A DNA stretch of 64,000 bases, from NCBI GenBank assembly GCA_900169235.1, contig FWCC01000275.1:29353-93352 (forward strand), given 5' to 3'. Under the pieces are notes generated by a model. That model saw only the letters and a program-made list of their open reading frames with translations. It was not told the DNA's origin and made no database searches. The translations under genes were made by a program, and so were the position numbers. Numbering within the stretch: the stretch's first letter is position 1; each line of letters starts with the position of its first letter. The stretch is from Zarea fungicola (lineage: Eukaryota; Ascomycota; Sordariomycetes; Hypocreales; Cordycipitaceae). Positions 57,951-64,000 of this stretch are shown piece after piece.

Positions 57951-58744
57951 ATCACGCGATAAAAATCTTGTTGTAGGCGGAGGCGCGACCTGGACGCGTC
58001 TGAAATAGCAGGCTCGCTTCACAAATGGTGTTTGGGTTTTTCTGGCTAGATTTATGGTATGACTATTGTTCAACGTTCAGGTTGACTGTGTGATCTTAGA
58101 CATATAAAGCGAAGTAGTGAACTTGGAATTCCATCTTCGGTTTCGACCTTTGCGTTATATAAAGATATACTCTTCCACCCGATATCGCAATGGGCGCAAC
58201 ACATCAGGTAGAAGATGTAGCAGTGTAGGAGACGTTACGGTTCGGACAAATCTAGCGGATTCAGCGGATTCAGCAGATTCAGGAAAAGAAATAAACCGCA
58301 ACCCTCCCCCCTAAACTTGTTCTTTCTGAAGAAACAAAGCCCCCCCATAACGTACTGAGACCAAGGTTGAGCTGTAAATATGTGCTAATACAGGGTAGGC
58401 TAAACTGAGTTATCTACCACAGAGTGTGCTTTTTACTCGTGTAACTCACCATGTATTAGCCAGGCGGTTATTAGGAGGTAGGTACGTACAAACTTTTATC
58501 CCCCACTATAGCTTTGCTTTATCCTCTCCGTAAGATTAAATACAAAGCTTTAATAAAAAAATTAAAAAAAAAGAAGAGGAGGGTATTTCATCTCTAATAA
58601 AAGTGTTTCTGTAATATATGAATATATATAGTATGTAACTGGCGAAAGACTCAGTGGCTTCATCCGTTGCAAAAAACAAAACAAGTAGTACAGGTATAGT
58701 ACGACAATCCATTGCAATTAGGGCGGCGCTTGTGACGCATACAC
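57951..58744. other. Intergenic with a short tandem repeat and AT-rich stretch
   Basis: About 800 bp. A nine-base unit, AGCGGATTC, is repeated three times at 58254-58280. The part from about 58540 to 58660 is strongly AT-rich with A-runs. No gene was recognised. Confidence 0.5.
58254..58280. repeat. Three tandem copies of AGC(G/A)GATTC
   Basis: Two identical and one slightly changed nine-base unit are directly visible in non-coding DNA. Confidence 0.85.
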
Positions 58745-58930
58745 TCATTGGTACGAAACCGAACCCCACGCTACACTGCCGTCTTCCTGCAGAAACACAA
58801 CCTTCAATTTCTTGAGCAGAATGTTCATGGCAGACACACTCAACTGCTGGTCGGGAAGCCGATGATAATACTCCTCGACAAATATTCGCTTCATTTTTGG
58901 CAACTGCCATTGAAATCGTCGCGACATCAT
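58745..58930 (-). CDS. Possible 61-residue protein opposite the recyclin start
   Basis: An ORF with two consecutive ATGs in a strong context (GCCGCCATGATG). It encodes a mixed-charge sequence without low complexity (RRFQWQLPKMKRIFVEEYYH, then LPDQQLSVSAMNILLKKLK), and it ends at a proper stop. Its start overlaps the recyclin ATG at 58929 on the other strand. An acceptor-like TTATAG lies just upstream, so it could be a spliced exon instead. I do not recognise a family. It may equally be chance. Confidence 0.3.
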   Translation of the reverse strand: MMSRRFQWQLPKMKRIFVEEYYHRLPDQQLSVSAMNILLKKLKVVFLQEDGSVAWGSVSYQ

Positions 58931-61674
58931 GGCGGCCTATAACAATGGTGGCTCCTCGCACAGTCGCAGCATCCTGAGTGCTCTGGCGGCAACGGAGCTG
59001 CTCGATGCCAGATCCAAGCTGCCCGCAGGTATGGAACTTCCAGAACTATGTGAAAGTCGTCTGGGTTGCTAGGGCATATCGCTAATGGCATGTTGCTGCA
59101 GAATTACTAGTGGCCGTCCTCGACTATCTGCCTGTCGCCGACCAAATGCGGGTTGCACGAACATCCCGTCGAATGCAAGAAATGGTGTATGAAGACGCTC
59201 GGTGGGTCTCGCGTTTGAAGAGCATGGGGTGCTGGGACGAGAGAGATGCGAGGCGGCGCTTCGAAGAGGCCATACGTCGCCGCCGAGAGCAAGCCTCTGC
59301 GCAGGTTGCAGCGACCGGACAGAATGGCGAAACGAATAAACAAAGCAGCACCACGCTATTCGATGCCTTGACAGAGTCCCAACGACGAAAACGAGCGACC
59401 TCGGAGCTGCGGGATGGCTTTGAAACAATGTCGGTCGGCGGCCCTGCCACCACTACCGGCACAGGTGACCAGAAGACATACCTTGAAGTTTTCAAAAATG
59501 TCAAGAGTATACGCGGAGGTGCCAGACAAGAGTATGGAAAGGTCTATGGAGCCCTGGCGCCATTTTATTTCGACATTGTGAAAGCAAAGACACATGCGGA
59601 GCCAATTGTTTTCAAAGCCTTTAGAGACCCCGAGACACAGGCGCAGATGTTAGCCAACCTCCACAGATTTGCCCAGAGTGACTGGTCTTCAGGCTGTATG
59701 GCAAGGCAAGCTAAGCTCAGTTCAATGATGGGTATCTTTGAGAGCGCCGTGATGCGCGAGTTTGAGCAAGGTTACGAGTTTTGGGATGTCGATGGTAGAA
59801 TGCGCCGGTATGGCCATGTGCTGCACGCGCTCAATGGAGCCACGAGCGGCATTGACATCTTCATTCGCAAGCATCCCATACTCAACGACAGAGATATGAG
59901 CTTTAATCCCATTGACTGTATCAATCGTGGTCAGGGAGGTGATGATATCTCGCTAACGCCGTCGCAACAGTTCTTTGAGAGATTGCTGCCCAAAGTTAAT
60001 GAACAGGCTGGCGTAATTGAGCGCATCTTTCCTGATTCAGAGTCGGTATTCTGGTCGTTTGTGGAAAAGGTTCGTGAGGACATCATTCTCGAGTACACGA
60101 CGCCACTGTTCGACGAGTGCCATGAACGATCGCTGGCCATGTACCTCACAGCCGTGTCCGGTGTATTCGAACAAACCATGCGTTTCTTTCGATCACTGAC
60201 GCCACCCAGCTCAACAGGGGAAAAGTTGCGTGAAATGTCCAAAGTCATGACGCTAAGGATATTTGAGCCGCATCTTGACCTGTACATCCAAGAGGAGCTG
60301 GAATTCTTTACCAAGCAGGCTGAGGAGCAAGTCTCCCAGTGGGAAAAGAAACTGTCCGAGCAAGACTCGTCGCTTGAGTCATTTTACATGTCCAACATTA
60401 ACCGATCGGCGGAGAAGAAGGACTTCTTGAGCTCGTTTAAAAAGGTTGTCATGATGCCGGTTAATGTACTGCCCGGAATGGGCTTTTCGTCTGGCAGTAC
60501 TAATGGCTCTGCCGCCGCGACGCCCATGCCCTCCAGGCCAGAGACGCCGAGCCTTGGTCGTAGTAGCCCCATGCCAGGAGCTAAGGCACCAACTGATGAG
60601 CTCGCCGCGAAAGCTGCCATCATGGCATCGAAGCTCGAGGGTATCAAGTCTCTGTGTAGCATTGAAGTGGCCCTGGGCCTGGTTCATGCTGCCAAGACGA
60701 GCCTGGACCGTGCATCACTATTAATACCTCTTGGTGGACAGGTTGGTGGCGAAGCCAAAGAGCAGTGCTCAAGCATTTTTGTTGTGCTGCTACGAATCCT
60801 TGGTCAACGGCATGTAAAGCATGGTTTCGACCTTGCAGTCGATCATCTCTCACACTATAACCCGCGCGACGTCAGCCATAGTGACAAGACTGGTGTAACG
60901 CCGCTTGTCATGTTTATTGAGCTTGTCAACGTTGGTGACTTAATATCCCAAATGATTGATGTCTTTTACGAACAGCAGCTGGCGACACCAAAGATTGCGG
61001 ACAAGAACGACTTTCTGGATCCGGCCAATATGGCTAAGAAGAAGTTTGAGCAGATGCTGGACGAGAGCGTGGCCGCGGGCCTGAATAAAGGTATCGACGT
61101 ACTTATGGACGAAGTTGAGTATTTACAATCCACGACACAGCAGCCGACAGATTACAACCCGTTGCCGGCACCGCCGACTGATAAGACGGTGAGCATGATT
61201 GGCGGACTCGACATTGGACCGACGGCAACGGCCAGCCGCATCGTGGAGCTCGTCTCGGGCCACACGAGCATGCTGGTAGGCACGACGGAGAAATCGATGC
61301 TCGACGTCTTCAACGGTGAAGTCGGCCAGCGGCTCTTCACTGCCATCTGCAAGCACCTGAAGCGGCAGCGCGTGAGCATCGATGGCGCCATCAAGGTCAT
61401 TGCGGACATGAACCTCTATTTCGAGTTTATCCGCACACTACGCATTCAAGAGCTACTGCCGTACTTTAGGGCGCTACGCGAGCTCAGCCAGATCTATCTC
61501 ATCGACCCGACGCATGCCAGGGAGATGGCGACAGTGATTGCGGATGGAGACCGGTTTGGCGGCGTGTTTCGCGCAGAAGAGGTGTATGAGTATGCGCAGA
61601 GGAGGGCAGACTGGTACCAGGTGCGCAAGGATGTGGAGAGAGCAATGTATGGGATGGACTGCTGTGTCATGTAG
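58929..61674 (+). CDS. RCY1: Recyclin-type F-box protein with Sec10-like domain
   Basis: An F-box protein of the Rcy1/Pof6 type, which acts in endosomal recycling and septation and has a Sec10-like region. Exons 58929..59028 and 59102..61674 give 890 residues. The F-box lies at residues 30-75 (LPAELLVAVLDYLPVADQMR, then RRMQEMVYEDARW), and the intron falls inside its first helix. The Sec10-type helical part covers about residues 200-870, with HALNGATSGIDIFI and VIADMNLYFEFIRTLRIQELLPYFRAL. The low-complexity linker near 460-510 is Ser/Pro-rich. The last four residues are CCVM, a CaaX prenylation signal, which I recall is also found in yeast Rcy1. The true exocyst subunit Sec10 lacks an F-box, so recyclin is preferred. 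Confidence 0.88.
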
Positions 61675-62099
61675 CAGTACTTACAAGTCCAAAAGAGAGA
61701 GAGAAAGAGAGAAAACAAGAATAAAGGTGAAAGGACAAATTACAAACGAACTGCGACGATACGTGGCTAAAGGAGGGGATATCTGCCCGCTTAGCCCTGG
61801 AGAAACGTGTTCGGTTTTTCCGTTACAGAGACTTGGTTCATTGGTACAAAGTGCAAAAACACATTTACAATTTACATGTTCATTTTTATTTTATTCCTGC
61901 GTGACTAGGAATGGCTGGTAATGCATGGCTATTGCCCCTGTGTGTTCTATTGTAATAGTTATAGACGTTTTGTTTCCATAAACGCCAGTACGTATACCAT
62001 CCTATCAAATCCTGTTGTCTCAATTTTTTTCGAGAATAAAAATAAGCAATTATTATATCAACGCCAACCCAGCTATAGACCGAACAATTTCTGTATTTG
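61675..62099. other. Convergent 3' region
   Basis: About 425 bp between recyclin and the Kin28-type kinase. A GA-rich run (61694-61715) follows the recyclin stop. The rest is AT-rich 3' flank of both genes. Confidence 0.5.
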
Positions 62100-63415
62100 T
62101 TAATTCTTTGGCCCAAAGTCCAGCTTCCGTGCAACCTTGCTACCTCTATCATCGTCGACCACGCCTGGTCTGCGCTTCAGATCCGCAGCTGCCTTACCCT
62201 CGTTGCCTTTGCGTGGAAGATCCTGCTTGCGTGTAGGTTTAGGTTCCGAGTGCCACCAAGGATGGCGTAACATGTCGCGGGCAGTGATGCGCTTCTTGGG
62301 GTCGAGCAGCAGAGTCTTCATGAGCAGGTCTACGCCATCGGCGCCAACGGTTCCGAAGCGCATCTGATACCAGTCCTTGCCACGAACGGGGTGCTGACCG
62401 GGGACTGTGTACTCGGGCAACTTGGTCACGCCGGGCCAATTGTCCTCGGTTGGGGTGCCAATGGCCTCACAGATGAGCTTGACCTGGTCCAGCTCCGAGT
62501 TGCCGGGCATGTACGGGGCACGCATTATGAGCTCGGCAAAGACGGCGCCGACGGACCAGACGTCGACGGCACCCGAGTAGTGCTTGGCCCCGAAGAGGAG
62601 CTCGGGCGGGCGATACCAGCGCGTGATTACGTTGGACGTCATGTTTTGATGCGGGTCGGCGAAGCCACGCGCGAGACCGAAATCTGCAAGCTTAACCTCT
62701 CCGTCAGCGGCGATGAGCAAATTATTTGGTTTGATATCACGGTGAAGGACAAAGGACTCATGACAGAACCAAACAGCCCGAGTAAGCATGCCCATCCAGG
62801 CCTTGATGTCGGCAGCTCCGTAGCGAACGCTGTCTGTGTCGCGGATGAGCAGCTCCAGATCGCCGAGGGGCAAGTACTCGAGTACGAGGTTCAGGTTCTG
62901 GTCCTTGGACGAGAAGACGGAGTGGAGAGAGATGATGTTGGGGTGCGAGAGCTCCTGCAAGTGTTTAAGTTCGCGCACGGCATCAGGTGCCATACCCTCG
63001 GTGTATTCCTTCTGCACCTTTATCTTTTTGATGGCTACCTGTTTCGCAGGGTTCGATCGCAAATGGCCGAGGAACACGACGGCGTAGGTGCCTTCGCCAA
63101 GTTTCTTGCCTGGAGGAAAACACTATGTGAGCAATGGAGAGTTGACCAACGGGAACAAGAGGTAAATAAATAAGATAAAAAGCAACGCCCAGACTACGAA
63201 CCTTTAACGTATTTGCGCTTCTCTTCCTCGTTCATCTGCTCCGCAACGTCCAGCGTCTGAGGGAGTGTAGGCGCCGATGTTGGCGGTGTGGGCTTTGGTG
63301 TGCCATTCGATGACGAGTTTGTACCGGACGCCAGGTTCTTATATGGCGATCCTATGGCTCGTATTGAGGTTCCCTCGTTTGACTGTGTCGCCGTGACGAC
63401 TGGCGATAACACCAT
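62100..63415 (-). CDS. KIN28: Cyclin-dependent kinase of the CDK7/Kin28 type
   Basis: Kin28/CDK7 is the TFIIH kinase that phosphorylates Ser5 of the RNA polymerase II C-terminal domain. Exons 63415..63202 and 63109..62100 give 407 residues. The kinase domain starts RKYVKGKKLGEGTYAVVFLG, with the glycine loop split by the intron, then VAIKKIKV (ATP-binding Lys). The cyclin-contact helix is APDAVRELKHLQEL in place of PSTAIRE. Catalytic HRDIKPNN, DFG, the activation-segment VITRWYRPPELL and DVWSVGAVFAE follow. The C-terminus has a basic tail (KRRPGVVDDDRGSKVARKLDF). A Ser/Thr/Pro-rich N-terminal extension of about 60 residues precedes it; an internal ATG (MNEEEKRKYVKG) may be an alternative start. 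CDK7 is preferred over CDK1 by these motifs. Confidence 0.9.
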
Positions 63416-64000
63416 TATGGCGACAACCCGAGTAAGACCGGAATTCTTAGATACAGTCGGTGCGAAGCTGCTGAGATTTCCCCCTTGGTCTTAACCGTTT
63501 AGTTCTGAAGGGGAACAAAAGACTTAGGAAAACGACCAAGTTCGATGACTCGCGGCTGGTAGCTGCACGTCTTCTGTTTTACAACGGCTTGAAGTTTTGC
63601 AGCAGCTGTTAGCGGCCGAGGCTTTCTTGTCTGCAGACGACTGCACAGCTTAATGCAGCCTGCACGCAAGATAGTAACTGGTAACCAATAGAGTGAGTGA
63701 GTGGGTCGCCAACAAAGTTCTATAATATATAAAGCATAAAAAGTATATTAAAAAATGAAAAAAAAACCCCCTTTCTAAATTTTACTTTATTTTATAATTC
63801 TTTTAAAGAAGGCGTTATTTTCTCTTTAATATTTATATTTAAAAATCAATCTTTTTATAACTCTATAATATCTATAATATAGCTATAGTAGGCTAATGAA
63901 AATTCCGTTTAGCTTACCTATACCCACTAAAATACACTAAAACGCATATAGTTTAAATAGCTATAATTATCTATTAATGTAATGGATTTAGGCTCTGGCC
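63416..64000. other. Upstream of KIN28; AT-rich, RIP-like end of the window
   Basis: The first 300 bp are the kinase promoter and leader. From about 63720 to 64000 the sequence is almost all A and T, with TATAATAT, CTATAATA and TTTAAA strings and no coding frame. This looks like RIP-degenerated repeat DNA continuing beyond the window. Confidence 0.55.

Noticed and set aside
1..64000. tRNA, 5S rRNA, CRISPR array, telomere repeats
   Set aside because: No tRNA box B, 5S core, spaced direct repeats or TTAGGG runs were recognised; a covariance-model scan would be needed to exclude divergent RNAs.

Overview
The window is nuclear DNA of a filamentous ascomycete, most likely a Sordariomycete of the order Hypocreales. 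Genes carry short GT-AG introns (about 45-140 nt) with CTAAC/CTGAC-type branch sites. Most products are fungal housekeeping proteins (Pop8, Spt4, Kin17, Yju2, Med5, TRAP-alpha/Irc22, mS41, Mid1, Yop1, recyclin, Kin28-type CDK). The RFX factor resembles the CPCR1-type regulators known from Hypocreales. Exon boundaries below were read by eye from splice signals and reading-frame continuity. The genus assignment is inference.

Layout. 0-5.5 kb is a dense housekeeping block: the 3' part of protein phosphatase 5, a divergent POP8/SPT4 pair and a divergent KIN17/YJU2 pair. 5.5-13.9 kb is sparse, with one small conserved-looking protein and a GNAT acetyltransferase. 13.9-27.6 kb holds an AIFM2/FSP1-like oxidoreductase, Mediator subunit 5, TRAP-alpha, a large SNF2-RING protein (Irc20/SHPRH type) and mitochondrial ribosomal protein mS41. 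27.6-38.9 kb is a gene-poor island with AT-rich stretches and possible transposon remnants; its only convincing gene encodes a bZIP-type protein without a clear leucine zipper. 38.9-49.9 kb is again conserved: a SMAP-domain protein, a RAMP4/Ysy6 gene hidden in tiny exons, a small mitochondrial membrane protein, the Mid1 calcium-channel subunit, Yop1 with a GC-AG intron, and the RFX factor. 50.7-54.5 kb carries two adjacent paralogues derived from the protease region of a Ty1/copia-type polyprotein. 56-63.4 kb holds aspartate kinase, the F-box/Sec10-like recyclin and a CDK7/Kin28-type kinase. The last 280 bp are extremely AT-rich.

The most interesting locus is the copia-derived pair. The intact copy (534 aa) joins a retropepsin-like domain, whose catalytic Asp appears replaced by Ser, to five copies of an unfamiliar repeat of about 45 residues with a W-(I/L)-x(3-5)-Y-G core. 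The neighbouring copy keeps the same intron position and four repeats but has two frameshifts in the protease-like half. Several genes share themes without forming operons: transcription (Spt4, Med5, Kin28, RFX, bZIP), RNA processing (Pop8, Yju2, Kin17) and ER or secretory membranes (TRAP-alpha, RAMP4, Yop1, recyclin, Mid1).
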